A stretch of DNA of 55,653 nt, taken from Paenibacillus elgii NBRC 100335. Its GTDB lineage: Bacteria; Bacillota; Bacilli; Paenibacillales; NBRC-103111. The notes beneath the pieces are model-generated. The model was not told the origin of the DNA and searched no databases. It saw only the letters and a list, made by a program, of their open reading frames with translations. Positions within the stretch are counted from its first letter, which is position 1. Each line of letters starts with the position of its first letter. The stretch lies in assembly GCF_004000865.1 (NCBI RefSeq), contig NZ_BIMB01000048.1:1-55653 (forward strand), read 5' to 3'. Shown here piece by piece: positions 15,611 to 23,753 of this stretch. The position numbers and the translations under genes were made by a program.

Positions 15611-16429
15611 TCAGCCCTTTTTCATCATTCGTTTTGGCGGCAGCCCGTAATAACGTGCAAAGTCTTTGGCAAAATGTGACTGATCATAGTAACCGTATTT
15701 CAGTGCCAAGTCTGTCAAGCTGGAATAGCCCCCGCTAGAAAACTCCTGCAATAGGCTTTGAAACCGGACGATTCCCAGCATCTCCTTCGGGCTCAAGCCG
15801 AGCTCCCGATCAAATGCCCTTCTTAGATGCCGTTCGCTGAAATTAACTTTTTCGGCCAAATCCGTTACGGACAAGTTCCCTTTGAATTCGTACATATACT
15901 GCGTGCTTTGGTACACCAAGGAAGGGCTAGACGTATCGCTGCAAGCCAGCATTTGGCTTAGTTTGCGTTCAACGGTTGCAACGATGTCCGAAGCGGCTTT
16001 TGCGGCCATTATTTCTTCGGCCATAAGCCGCCCTTCGGCGCCCCAGAGCTCTTCCAGGAAAACATGGTGTCCAACAATCGCCGAGAGGGGATATTTTAAA
16101 AAAGTCCGGGCCGACTCCGAATATAACCGGATGCCGAACACCGAACGCGCTTTGGTGAAATGTAAAACTGTGTAACGGGTCGATAGCCCTTCGACAAACG
16201 CGGCCTTCCCGTAAGAGGGGGAGTGAAGATCCACGATAATATCGACACAGCCGTCCGGAAGGACCCGATGCCATAGATTCCCGGTGCCGGCCTGAAAATC
16301 CATTGTCCAATAACAAGCAATATGCGATGCTAACTGACGGCCCGGCACATATTCCCGGTAGATGTACCCCGGATGATGCAGCTCCGGCTGCAATTTCGGC
16401 GATTGTACAGGACGATAGGAATGCATCAT
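15611..16429 (-). CDS. AraC-family transcriptional regulator
   Basis: A 272-residue regulator. The N-terminal part has a cupin-like fold of the DUF6597 type (REYVPGRQLASHIACYWTMD, then VLPDGCVDIIVDL). The C-terminal 100 residues carry two helix-turn-helix motifs: LSVTDLAEKVNFSERHLRRA and DLALKYGYYDQSHFAKDF, as in HTH_18 proteins. Start at 16429 or the next ATG at 16426, which sits better behind GGGAGG. The gene ahead of it is divergent. Its regulon may be the VOC gene downstream; the effector is not known. Confidence 0.88.
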   Translation of the reverse strand: MMHSYRPVQSPKLQPELHHPGYIYREYVPGRQLASHIACYWTMDFQAGTGNLWHRVLPDGCVDIIVDLHSPSYGKAAFVEGLSTRYTVLHFTKARSVFGIRLYSESARTFLKYPLSAIVGHHVFLEELWGAEGRLMAEEIMAAKAASDIVATVERKLSQMLACSDTSSPSLVYQSTQYMYEFKGNLSVTDLAEKVNFSERHLRRAFDRELGLSPKEMLGIVRFQSLLQEFSSGGYSSLTDLALKYGYYDQSHFAKDFARYYGLPPKRMMKKG

Positions 16430-16535
16430 TCAACCTCCCTTTGCCACCCGATGATTCTTAAGCATACCTCCACAAAACGAATTTGTCAGCAACGCCACAG
16501 TGTTTTCTCATCTCCTGATTCTATCATTTTTACTA

Positions 16536-16564
16536 TAGACAATTACAACATTTGGAATTATTAT
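16536..16564 (+). promoter_or_regulatory. SigA-type promoter of the M15 peptidase gene
   Basis: TAGACA (16536-16541), 17 bases, TATTAT (16559-16564). Confidence 0.55.
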
Positions 16565-16619
16565 AGAATTGTATTCCATATTTTCAAAATAATAAGTTTA
16601 TTGGGAGGTAATCGGCGCG

Positions 16620-17162
16620 ATGAAAAGAACGGTCGTAACATTTATGCTTGCGGTAGCTCTACTATTTTCCGGTATGGGGATAGTAACATCCCCGGCTCAA
16701 GCATCTGCGAAGAAATGCGCGGATGTATTGAGTAAAATGACTGACCCGTTAGCTTTAAGAATGGAAGCAGGAGATACGTTAATTTGGAGCAATGTGGATC
16801 CAAAGGTGATTTCCGCAAAAGATAAATACAGCAAGCTGATAAAAGATAAGGGCTGGAGGATTCAATTTAGCTCAGCTTACCGTCCTTACGAATACCAGAG
16901 GCACTTATACGAAATTGTCCAAAACCCCACGATTTGTAAGGAAGAGAAGCAAAAACATGGTTTAGGCACTGAAGTGGCAAAGCCTTCAAAAGATGCTCCT
17001 CACACAGCCGGAAAAGCTTTTGACGCCACTGTCTTTGATAAAAATGGCAATGCTTTAAATGGTAGAGATTTTGTTAAGAAGGAACTAATTGAAGTAGCTA
17101 AGCAAGCAGGTCTTTATTTTCCGATGACCACTAAGGATGGTGTACATCACATTCTCTTATAG
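16620..17162 (+). CDS. Secreted M15-type peptidase (VanY/D-Ala-D-Ala family)
   Basis: A 180-residue exported protein. The signal peptide ends at AQASA, residue 30. The mature part carries the M15 zinc motifs: SSAYRPYEYQRHLYE (about residues 84-98), HTAGKAFDAT (about 134-143, matching SxHxxGxAxD with a Thr at the second place) and a final VHHILL with the third histidine. Related enzymes cut D-Ala-D-Ala or peptidoglycan cross-links in the wall. It is shorter than VanY and has no wall-binding domain. GGGAGG lies about ten bases before ATG 16620. It stands alone. Confidence 0.8.
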   Translation: MKRTVVTFMLAVALLFSGMGIVTSPAQASAKKCADVLSKMTDPLALRMEAGDTLIWSNVDPKVISAKDKYSKLIKDKGWRIQFSSAYRPYEYQRHLYEIVQNPTICKEEKQKHGLGTEVAKPSKDAPHTAGKAFDATVFDKNGNALNGRDFVKKELIEVAKQAGLYFPMTTKDGVHHILL

Positions 17163-17582
17163 GGTTCAAATGCTTATAAGGCTTCTGACATGAACCTTGC
17201 CCAATAACTGGCTACTCCTATTCCTCCCCAAATGCAGTTCGTCAAGATACCTAATATACCGGGGTAAAGGAAATTAGGGAACTGCTTCTCCAAATTCGTG
17301 ACTTCGGCGATTAAGGATAGGATCGAAGGCGCCGGCCGCACGCGTCAATAAGTAGCGGTGATTGACTAGCACCCTAATGCGCATGGGGTGCTTTTTCGTT
17401 TGCAAAAAACCAACTCAACTGAAAAACTGAAACGAGCCATCGGAATAAAATGAAAAAATACGACCATGGAATGGCTAGTTGGAATACGGGGCTCATGTTT
17501 TGTGGATATTTTTGAAACTTCTAATGGATCACTACCGTAAATATTCGGGTACCGAATTGATAAAAAAGTGAGGATGAGCCTC
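17163..17582. other. Intergenic stretch, no gene recognised
   Basis: The 420 bases hold a terminator at 17368-17396 and a short GC-rich patch (CGCCGGCCGCACGCG at about 17328-17342) unlike its surroundings. No frame with a ribosome site is seen; it could include decayed coding sequence. Confidence 0.35.
17368..17396 (+). terminator. Rho-independent terminator
   Basis: AGCACCC pairs with GGGTGCT around TAATGCGCATG, then TTTTT. It lies 200 bases after the peptidase gene. Confidence 0.8.
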
Positions 17583-18002
17583 TTGAAAGTCATGAAGTTC
17601 GTATTGTTTGCATTGTTGAGTCTATTGCTTCTGGCTGGTTGCGGATTGCTTCAAGAAAAACCGCAATCAACACAAGGTCTGACTAGTTTTGAAGATGTCG
17701 CAAAGTACATAAAGGCCCATAATAAACTACCTGATAATTTCATCACGAAAGACGAAGCAAGAAAACTGGGCTGGGACCCCCAGAAAGGAAACTTGCATAA
17801 AGTCGCTCCAGGCAAAAGCATTGGCGGCGATGTCTATCAAAATCGTGAAGGAAAATTACCGGCAAAAAAGGGAAGGGTATGGTACGAAGCCGATATTAAT
17901 TACAAATCTGACCATCGGGGAAAGGACCGAATCTTATTTTCCAACGATGGTTTAATATACAAAACGGAAAACCATTATGAGACGTTTGAACAAATAAAGT
18001 GA
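17583..18002 (+). CDS. Barnase-family ribonuclease, predicted lipoprotein
   Basis: A 139-residue exported RNase closely resembling barnase. All catalytic positions are kept: the Lys of ITKDEARKLGW (barnase K27), the Glu of EADINY (E73), the two Arg of HRGKDR (R83, R87) and the His of NHYETF (H102). KLPDNFITK and NREGKLP are also nearly identical. Unlike barnase, the leader ends in a lipobox LAGC (Cys20), so the enzyme should be tethered to the outer face of the membrane. Start TTG 17583 follows AGGATGAG; GTG 17568 is in frame but within that ribosome site. The gene is followed directly by its inhibitor. Confidence 0.9.
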   Translation: MKVMKFVLFALLSLLLLAGCGLLQEKPQSTQGLTSFEDVAKYIKAHNKLPDNFITKDEARKLGWDPQKGNLHKVAPGKSIGGDVYQNREGKLPAKKGRVWYEADINYKSDHRGKDRILFSNDGLIYKTENHYETFEQIK

Positions 18003-18022
18003 GTCCATGGAGGGATGAGGGA

Positions 18023-18301
18023 TTGCGGGATGTACTATTAGATGGCAGAAAAATTGATAATGTCGGTCAACTGCATGCCGTCTTGAAAGAAGCCCTGGAG
18101 CTGCCTGAGTATTATGGCAATAATTTAGACGCTTTGTGGGATTGTTTGACAGGATGGGTTGAAATGCCGCTGACGATTCGGTGGTTACATTTTCAAGAGA
18201 GCGAGAAGAAGCTAGGGGAATATAGTAACCATGTACTGCTACTTTTTCGAGATGTTGAACAAGAAATCGAAGGATTTCATCTGCGGCTTGACCCTAATTG
18301 A
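18023..18301 (+). CDS. Barstar-family ribonuclease inhibitor
   Basis: A 92-residue cytosolic protein matching barstar in length and in its binding region: LPEYYGNNLDALWDCLTGW holds the Tyr, Asp35 and Asp39 equivalents that plug the barnase active site. I chose TTG 18023 because GGAGGGATGAGG stands before it and the product then has barstar length; an in-frame GTG at 17999 overlaps the end of the RNase gene. It protects the cell from RNase that folds before export. In Bacillus amyloliquefaciens the two genes are not adjacent, so this paired arrangement is notable. Confidence 0.9.
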   Translation: MRDVLLDGRKIDNVGQLHAVLKEALELPEYYGNNLDALWDCLTGWVEMPLTIRWLHFQESEKKLGEYSNHVLLLFRDVEQEIEGFHLRLDPN

Positions 18302-18371
18302 ACGTAGGTGTGATGATGCCGCACAGCGACATGAGAGTAAGATGTTTTAAATTTTCGCATTTAAAAATACC

Positions 18372-18420
18372 AAAAAAAGAAGGGCTGACCAAGTCTTCTC
18401 GAGATGAATCAGCACCTTCC
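18372..18420 (-). terminator. Terminator of the leftward adenylyltransferase gene
   Basis: On the minus strand GAAGGTGCTGA pairs with TCAGCCCTTC, with a TCTCGAGA inner helix, followed by TTCTTTTTTT. Confidence 0.7.
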
Positions 18421-18521
18421 TTGAAAAAATAACAATTCAATGGCGATTGAATAACTCACAGTTGTATTGCGTTATTTCTTGAGCAACCGTCCGACTCAAC
18501 TCTGGGTTACGCCGATACCAT

Positions 18522-19388
18522 TCACTGGTTATCGTCCGGAGCTAAATGTCGAACATGCTTTAAATAGGCGGTGACGCGCTGATCGTCTTCCAGAGGGTAT
18601 TCGTAGTTCAAACGATTCGCCACATCCTGCGCGGTTCGGCGGAACAAGTCACCCATAGCGAACAAGGCTCGCCAGACCCCTTCATAAGTCGCGTCCGGGA
18701 AGGTGGACATCAATTCGTGCCAGCTCTCCCTCGAAAGATGCTTCTCTAGATATTTGCCGCTTTTGCCTGTGCTAATCGAAAAATCGGTGCGGATGCCAAC
18801 CTGCCACTCGAGCATCTGAATCAGCATCGGTCTCACGGCGACGTTCAAATGATCTTGGGCATAAAGCATTTCTTGCCTCCACAAGCCTTTGGCGACATAC
18901 GTGGATACCCACCAGAATTCGTTGCAGCAATCGGCAAAAAGCTTGGCCGACGGGCGCTTCACCCAATAATCCTCGTCTGTCGGGGCCGGAAGCCGGGGAA
19001 GGCAATTGTCTTTGTCCAACAAAACGACAGCCAGTTTATCGCCGCTGTTCCAGTTGTCCTTCTGCTCGAACGGACACAGGGTCAGGTCAATCCGGTTGCC
19101 ATCCGCGAACAGCATCAGGTAGGGGAACTTTCCATCCAGCTCGGGAGGAATAAGCTTCATCTCTTCCGGCTTCTGCATAATAATCCGGCTGCCGAAGCGG
19201 TCGATCCACTGCTTATCTTCAATAAAAGAAAGCAGATCATGAACGATATACACGATATCGTAATCCTGAAATACATCTTTGGGCACATTCGGATTCGTTC
19301 GCGACCCGTTCATCCCGACCGCCCGGATTCGCTCATCGTTCACAGCAACGTCCAAAATTAAATTCATCATTTCCTGTTCGGTTCTCAT
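18522..19388 (-). CDS. Aminoglycoside 6-adenylyltransferase (AadK/AadE family)
   Basis: A 288-residue nucleotidyltransferase that would transfer AMP to the 6-hydroxyl of streptomycin. The active site is GSR (residues 28-30) with D42-x-D44 in QDYDIVYIV, and a third acidic residue in RIDLTL. The C-terminal part (FWWVSTYVAKGLWRQEMLYA) matches B. subtilis AadK, as does the length. ATG 19388 follows ACGAGG; the frame is open further up. Chromosomal copies are common in Bacillales and need not give clinical-level resistance. A terminator follows at 18372-18420. Confidence 0.9.
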   Translation of the reverse strand: MRTEQEMMNLILDVAVNDERIRAVGMNGSRTNPNVPKDVFQDYDIVYIVHDLLSFIEDKQWIDRFGSRIIMQKPEEMKLIPPELDGKFPYLMLFADGNRIDLTLCPFEQKDNWNSGDKLAVVLLDKDNCLPRLPAPTDEDYWVKRPSAKLFADCCNEFWWVSTYVAKGLWRQEMLYAQDHLNVAVRPMLIQMLEWQVGIRTDFSISTGKSGKYLEKHLSRESWHELMSTFPDATYEGVWRALFAMGDLFRRTAQDVANRLNYEYPLEDDQRVTAYLKHVRHLAPDDNQ

Positions 19389-19544
19389 CCTCGTTCCAAC
19401 CTCCATCGAATATAGTCAGGGTCCGGTATTCAAAGGAGTCGGGCGGTCCGCGAATACGAACGGCATCGGACGCTTTTAGATTGGAACGTTATAACTTATC
19501 CAACAGCTTTTTCATGATGATCACCCCCATGACGCAACCATAAA

Positions 19545-20510
19545 TTATTTTTGAATACCCAATAGCTTCGCAGCATTCTTATATAAAATAGGATCGGCAT
19601 CTTTATAGGATAAACTCTCTTTAACATAGTCTACACTTCGCAGTAAAAGCTCCCCATGTTGGTAAGGGAAGTCTGAGCCAAATAAAAGTTGATCGGAACC
19701 ATACGTTTCTGCCGCAGCACGCAACGCCTGGATATTTCCATGCCCGACTGTATCATACCACATGCGTTTTGCTGCCACACTTGCTTTTTCAGGAGTTAAC
19801 GGTGCTTCCCAATGAAGATTATCCATCCTTGGAAGAAGCATGGGGATCGCTCCGCCTAAATGTGGAATGATTATTTTCAAGTCCGGATATTTGCTTGGAA
19901 TCCCCTCCGTAATGAATTGGCCGATAATGATCGTATCTTCAATAGGCGATCCAATCCTCCATGTTAAATGATAGTCTTGGATGTGGGAAGAATGTGCGCC
20001 AAAACCAGCGGGATGAATGAAAAGTATACCTTTTCGCCGGTTCAATTCTTCAAAAATAGGAGTAAATTCAGCATCGACCGGACTCTTTCCTAAAATCGAT
20101 GTGGTAATGGCAACCCCACGCATTCCTAATTCATCCATCGCTCTGGCAAGTTCTTTAAGGGAAGCATCAATATGCGGAAGGGGCAAAGAAGCAAAAGCTG
20201 CAAATTTATCGGGGTGCTTTTTTACTAGCTCGTAATACTCGTTGTTAATATAAATGGCAGCTTGTGTGGCATGCTGTATGTTCTCAAAATAGGGGACTTG
20301 TGGAACAGCAGAGAGAACCTGCAGGTCAATCCCTGCTTTATTCATGAAGTGAAATCGAGTTTGTAAATCTTGTTCAGTCGGCTCGGCCCCAACCCCTCGA
20401 TGCACGCTAGTATGTGTTGCGCCAAACTCCTCCAGCATATCTAAGTATTCGGTGCTCCAAACATGCGCATGAATGTCTACATTGAAATTTTTATTTTCAT
20501 CATTTATCAT
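19545..20510 (-). CDS. Amidohydrolase-2 / ACMSD-type metal enzyme
   Basis: A 321-residue TIM-barrel enzyme of the ACMSD/resorcylate-decarboxylase branch. Metal ligands visible are HAH (residues 14-16), His in FIHPAG, His in IIPHLGG and Asp in LFGSDFPY. Members decarboxylate or hydrolyse aromatic and related acids; the substrate here is not clear. ATG 20510 follows GGAGGATGG and the gene overlaps the end of the PadR gene by 11 bases, so the two form one operon and PadR probably controls it. PadR regulators respond to phenolic acids in known cases, which fits an aromatic substrate, but this is inference. Confidence 0.85.
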   Translation of the reverse strand: MINDENKNFNVDIHAHVWSTEYLDMLEEFGATHTSVHRGVGAEPTEQDLQTRFHFMNKAGIDLQVLSAVPQVPYFENIQHATQAAIYINNEYYELVKKHPDKFAAFASLPLPHIDASLKELARAMDELGMRGVAITTSILGKSPVDAEFTPIFEELNRRKGILFIHPAGFGAHSSHIQDYHLTWRIGSPIEDTIIIGQFITEGIPSKYPDLKIIIPHLGGAIPMLLPRMDNLHWEAPLTPEKASVAAKRMWYDTVGHGNIQALRAAAETYGSDQLLFGSDFPYQHGELLLRSVDYVKESLSYKDADPILYKNAAKLLGIQK

Positions 20511-21201
20511 GTTGCCATCCTCCTGCATCAGCCTGAATCTCTTCTCGGTTCTGTTCAGAACGAGAGTGAGCTTTTTTATCCAACAATCCGGTCAACTCCA
20601 GTTGCAGGTTCTGCATGATTTCACGAAATGCAGAGGATTGTTCCGGCGTATAGCTGCTTTCTTTCGCGGCTCTTGCAATAAGGCGGATGATCTCGGACCA
20701 TTCCTTCATCATATCCCGCAAGTCGTCCTGTTCTCGGTAATCATTCCTGGGGCGCCAGTCCTCACGTTCCCAGTGTTCTTGATTCTTGCTTTGCCTCTCC
20801 TGAAGAAAAGTCCTCCCCTTATCTGTAATATAGTGCATTTTTTTACCGTCATTCTCTTCCTTCATGCTGATCAACCCCATATCCTCAAGCAATTGTAAAT
20901 TGGGGTAAATCGAACCGGCACTTGGTACGTACAGCCCTCCGGTTTTATCCTCCATGGCCTTGATGAGTTGATAGCCGTGCATGGGTTTCGAGTCGAGAAG
21001 CTCAAGCAAAGCATACTTGAACTCCCCACGCTCGAAAAAACGCCGTTTTCCGCTGCCTTCCCCTCGTCCTCCCATACCTCTGCGGGATTCTCCGTATTTG
21101 CTGCGCATGTGGTGATCCCCTTGCCACCAAGGGATACGTCCCCCGATTCTTATGCGTCCGTAATGGGAATCGCGTGTGATATTGTGATTATCATGTCTCA
21201 T
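20500..21201 (-). CDS. PadR-family transcriptional regulator
   Basis: A 233-residue repressor. The winged helix lies in the middle: FKYALLELLDSKPMHGYQLIK, then GSIYPNLQLLEDMGLI and GKKMHYITDKGRTFL, preceded by a 65-residue His/Arg/Gly-rich tail and followed by a long helical dimerisation region. The long basic N-terminus is unusual for the family but has a good ribosome site (AAAGGAGTTG) before ATG 21201. Two copies of an ACGATATATCGT palindrome just upstream are the likely operator, so the gene should repress itself and the amidohydrolase that overlaps it. Confidence 0.88.
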   Translation of the reverse strand: MRHDNHNITRDSHYGRIRIGGRIPWWQGDHHMRSKYGESRRGMGGRGEGSGKRRFFERGEFKYALLELLDSKPMHGYQLIKAMEDKTGGLYVPSAGSIYPNLQLLEDMGLISMKEENDGKKMHYITDKGRTFLQERQSKNQEHWEREDWRPRNDYREQDDLRDMMKEWSEIIRLIARAAKESSYTPEQSSAFREIMQNLQLELTGLLDKKAHSRSEQNREEIQADAGGWQHDK

Positions 21202-21219
21202 GTATAAGCAACTCCTTTC

Positions 21220-21266
21220 AATACGATATATCGTTATGAATAAAATATAATACGATATATCGTATT
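21220..21266 (-). promoter_or_regulatory. Twin palindromic operator of PadR
   Basis: AATACGATATATCGTATT (21249-21266) is a perfect 18-base palindrome; a second copy with one imperfect arm lies at 21220-21237. Centres are 29 bases apart, and the AT-rich -10 region lies between them, as expected for autorepression. Confidence 0.75.
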
Positions 21267-21351
21267 GGTCAACCAAATTTTGGTGCATGGTCATGGATAT
21301 GAGCAGATTTTTTCTATCACTGGATGGATTTCTTTTGTATCTGCCAGCAAA

Positions 21352-21383
21352 CAAAAACGGGATAGAGCGGTTGGCTCCATCCC
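21352..21383 (-). terminator. Terminator of the WYL regulator gene
   Basis: On the minus strand GGGATGGAGCC closes against ATCCC with TTTTTG following. Confidence 0.65.
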
Positions 21384-21405
21384 ATTTTCAATTTGAAAAC
21401 CATTT

Positions 21406-22353
21406 CTAACCGTACCTCTCCATCATCTCGGCAAGCCTTCGCTTGATGTTATCGATCAGCTCCGGCGGGTGTTGTACGGTCGCCTCGGCGCCCAAGCCGA
21501 TGAAAAACTGCGCCAGAAACGGAATGTCTCCCTTCGGCATGCTGCCTTCCAGCCACCCGGTGCCGTCCTCGCGGCGGTGCAGCTTGGTCGCCGACCAATG
21601 CTCGGCCTCGCATCGATGGACCCCCTCCTCGGTCAGCTCCACGTACAGACTGGTTAATTCCTGCTCCGACGGGAGCAGCGCCTCCCGGTTACCGAGGTAG
21701 AGATGTCGGAGATCGAGCGGCTGCGTTCCGGAACTGTCTTCCGCCGCGGAACGAATCCGGTCGCACCGGAACAAGCGGATATCTTCGCGAAGGAAGCAGT
21801 AGGCGGGGCAGTACCATAAGCCGCTGCTGGCATAAATGCCGACCGGCTGGATGAGTCTGGCGGACACGCCTTCGCGCGATTCGTATTCGATGCGGATCAC
21901 CTTTTGCCGGATGGCTCCGTCCAGCAGGATCGACAAATAGGGGAATTTCGCCTGTCTCGACGGGATCACAAAATCGATCCGGTTCTTCATCTCATCGATC
22001 CGGTCGCGCACATCCCCCGACATGTAAAAATAAAATTTGCTCAAGGCGGAGGACGATTCGGTCTCGAAGGGCAGGTAGGCATAGTGGCGCAGCGCATGAC
22101 ACGCGAAAAAGATCGCGACCGCCTCCTCTTCAGTAAAGGCGATCGGGGGCAAAATCCGTTCGTTCAATACCTGATACCCGCCATGAGGTCCCACCTCCGA
22201 ATACAACGGCACCCCAAGCTCGCTCAATTCCTGCAAATCGCGCAGAATCGTCCTCGTCGATACGTTAAACTCGGTCGCCAGCTCTTTGACGGTAAATTTC
22301 TTCTTTCGATTGACGGTCATCATCAAATCCATCAGTCGCTTTGATTTGGACAT
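21406..22353 (-). CDS. YafY-type HTH/WYL-domain regulator
   Basis: A 315-residue regulator. Residues 1-60 are a DeoR/HTH_11 winged helix (KKKFTVKELATEFNVSTRTI, then LRDLQELSELGVPLYSEVG). The middle holds a WYL domain (IRIEYESREGVSARLIQPVG, then WYCPAYCFLREDIRLFRCDR), which binds a ligand or nucleic acid, and the C-terminus is a WCX-type region. ATG 22353 was chosen since the family starts at SKSKRL; no strong ribosome site is seen. A perfect palindrome lies in the divergent promoter region shared with the PhnB-like gene, its likely target. Confidence 0.88.
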   Translation of the reverse strand: MSKSKRLMDLMMTVNRKKKFTVKELATEFNVSTRTILRDLQELSELGVPLYSEVGPHGGYQVLNERILPPIAFTEEEAVAIFFACHALRHYAYLPFETESSSALSKFYFYMSGDVRDRIDEMKNRIDFVIPSRQAKFPYLSILLDGAIRQKVIRIEYESREGVSARLIQPVGIYASSGLWYCPAYCFLREDIRLFRCDRIRSAAEDSSGTQPLDLRHLYLGNREALLPSEQELTSLYVELTEEGVHRCEAEHWSATKLHRREDGTGWLEGSMPKGDIPFLAQFFIGLGAEATVQHPPELIDNIKRRLAEMMERYG

Positions 22354-22380
22354 GGCCTGGCTCCAATTATTTTTGTATTT

Positions 22381-22397
22381 GTGACAATAGTTGTCAC
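22381..22397. promoter_or_regulatory. Palindromic operator in a divergent promoter
   Basis: GTGACAATAGTTGTCAC has seven-base perfect arms around TAG. It lies between the WYL regulator and the PhnB-like gene, next to a TATAAT on the minus strand, so one bound regulator could control both. Confidence 0.7.
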
Positions 22398-22480
22398 TAT
22401 TATAAGCTACAATAAGAACCAAGACCAGCTGATTTAAACGAGGCCGGCCGAAACGATAAACTCAAAGGAGCTGTTGAAGA

Positions 22481-22903
22481 ATGACGATGCAAATTACCCC
22501 TTTTATTATGCTGGATGGTCAGGCGGAGGAAGCGATCCGTTTTTATGAGCAAGCTTTGGGAGCCAAGGTGGTGTTCAAGCAATCCTTCGGCCAAGCGCCG
22601 GAACCCCCCGGGCAACCGATGCCGGAAGAAGTAAAATCGCGTGTCGCGCACAGCGTGCTCAAGATCGGCGAAGCGGAGTTGTTCGTAGCCGATGGTTTCC
22701 CGGGTGAATTCGGACAGCGGGGCGACCAACTGAGCATCTGCATGACGAGCGGTGATGTCGAAACGTCGAAGCGGTTGTTCGAAGCGCTTCAGCAGGACGG
22801 TCAGGTAAGGATGCCGCTGGAGGAGATTTATTTTAGCCCGGCCTACGGCATAGTTACGGACAAGTTCGGCGTCACCTTCCAAATCTTTACCAAAAGACCG
22901 TAA
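22481..22903 (+). CDS. PhnB-like VOC protein
   Basis: A 140-residue VOC-fold protein of the PhnB/3-demethylubiquinone-methyltransferase-like group: TPFIMLDGQAEEAIRFYEQA at the start, VAHSVLKIGEAELFVADG in the middle and FSPAYGIVTDKFGVTFQI at the end. No enzymatic activity is established for most members. AAAGGAGCTGTTGAAG precedes ATG. It is divergent from the WYL regulator with a shared operator, a pairing often seen for these proteins. Confidence 0.88.
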   Translation: MTMQITPFIMLDGQAEEAIRFYEQALGAKVVFKQSFGQAPEPPGQPMPEEVKSRVAHSVLKIGEAELFVADGFPGEFGQRGDQLSICMTSGDVETSKRLFEALQQDGQVRMPLEEIYFSPAYGIVTDKFGVTFQIFTKRP

Positions 22904-23027
22904 TCGGATGGTGACGGCTCGCAAGGGGCAGCGGGGTCGAATTTCGCGGCGTGGTTTTAAACGTGTTTTAAACTGCATTTGCTAAACTGAACCTGTTAGC
23001 TACATTCACGCAGGGAGGTTTATAAAA

Positions 23028-23708
23028 ATGTACCGAAAACTGTTGCCCGCGGCGATTCTCTGCTCCGGGGCCGCGTATCTCATCGCAATGGCGGCCGAGA
23101 ACCTGCTCTTGCGATGGATTCTGAAACCGGGGACGATGCTGCTCATTATCGCGCTTGCGCTGACAGCCGTCCCCTTTTCCCGCGTGTATCGGCGCTTGAT
23201 GCTCGCCGGGCTTGGCTTCTCCGTCGTCGGCGACGCGTTGCTGCTCCTCCCCGGCAATCAATGGTTTGCGCTGGGCGTCGGCTCTTTCTTGATCGCCCAC
23301 GTGTTCTACATCTTGGCGCTGCTGACCCGTCGCCGTCCGACTCTGGCACGCCTACTTTCTCTGCTCCCGATTGTCGCTTACGGCGTCGGGCTGCTGACCG
23401 GATTGCATGACGGCATGTTCGCCAGTCCCGGCAACGGCAGCCTATGGATTCCTATCGTAGTTTATGTGGCCGTCATTTCCGTAATGGTCTGGACGGCCGT
23501 CCTGAGCGGCAGCCGGAGCGCTGCGATCGGCTCGATCCTGTTCTTCCTTTCTGATTCACTGCTCGCATGGAATAAATTCGTGACGCCGATGGCATGGGCC
23601 GGATACGGAGTCATGGTCACCTACTACCTGGCCCAATACTTGATGGCCCGAAGCGTGGAAGCGCCGCGCCTTATTCCAAGCAGCGTTCGGGTAGCGGAAA
23701 GCCGCTAG
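23028..23708 (+). CDS. YhhN/TMEM86-family membrane protein (lysoplasmalogenase-like)
   Basis: A 226-residue integral membrane protein with about eight helices. Family features are the GDALLLLP segment (about residues 68-75), the AHVFYI segment and the FFLSDSLLAWNKF segment with conserved acidic residues inside the membrane. Mammalian and some bacterial homologues hydrolyse the vinyl-ether bond of lysoplasmalogens, but the activity of Bacillales members is unproven. GGGAGG lies before ATG 23028. It is convergent with the SDR gene. Confidence 0.85.
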   Translation: MYRKLLPAAILCSGAAYLIAMAAENLLLRWILKPGTMLLIIALALTAVPFSRVYRRLMLAGLGFSVVGDALLLLPGNQWFALGVGSFLIAHVFYILALLTRRRPTLARLLSLLPIVAYGVGLLTGLHDGMFASPGNGSLWIPIVVYVAVISVMVWTAVLSGSRSAAIGSILFFLSDSLLAWNKFVTPMAWAGYGVMVTYYLAQYLMARSVEAPRLIPSSVRVAESR

Positions 23709-23753
23709 GATTGCCGGACATTCGCGTCCATCCAAAGACGGCCCGAATGAAAG

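Noticed and set aside
17163..17582. A gene in the gap before barnase
   Set aside because: Only short frames without ribosome sites; coding remnants cannot be told from noise.
18372..18420. IS-end-like sequence, since GAGATGAATCAGCA also occurs in the IS element at 55489
   Set aside because: A 14-base match is expected by chance in a window of this size, and the stretch is fully explained as a terminator of the leftward gene.
19495..19530. An eight-codon minus-strand peptide (MKKLLDKL) behind GGGGGTGAT, after the amidohydrolase gene
   Set aside because: Too short to judge; a good-looking ribosome site alone is not enough.
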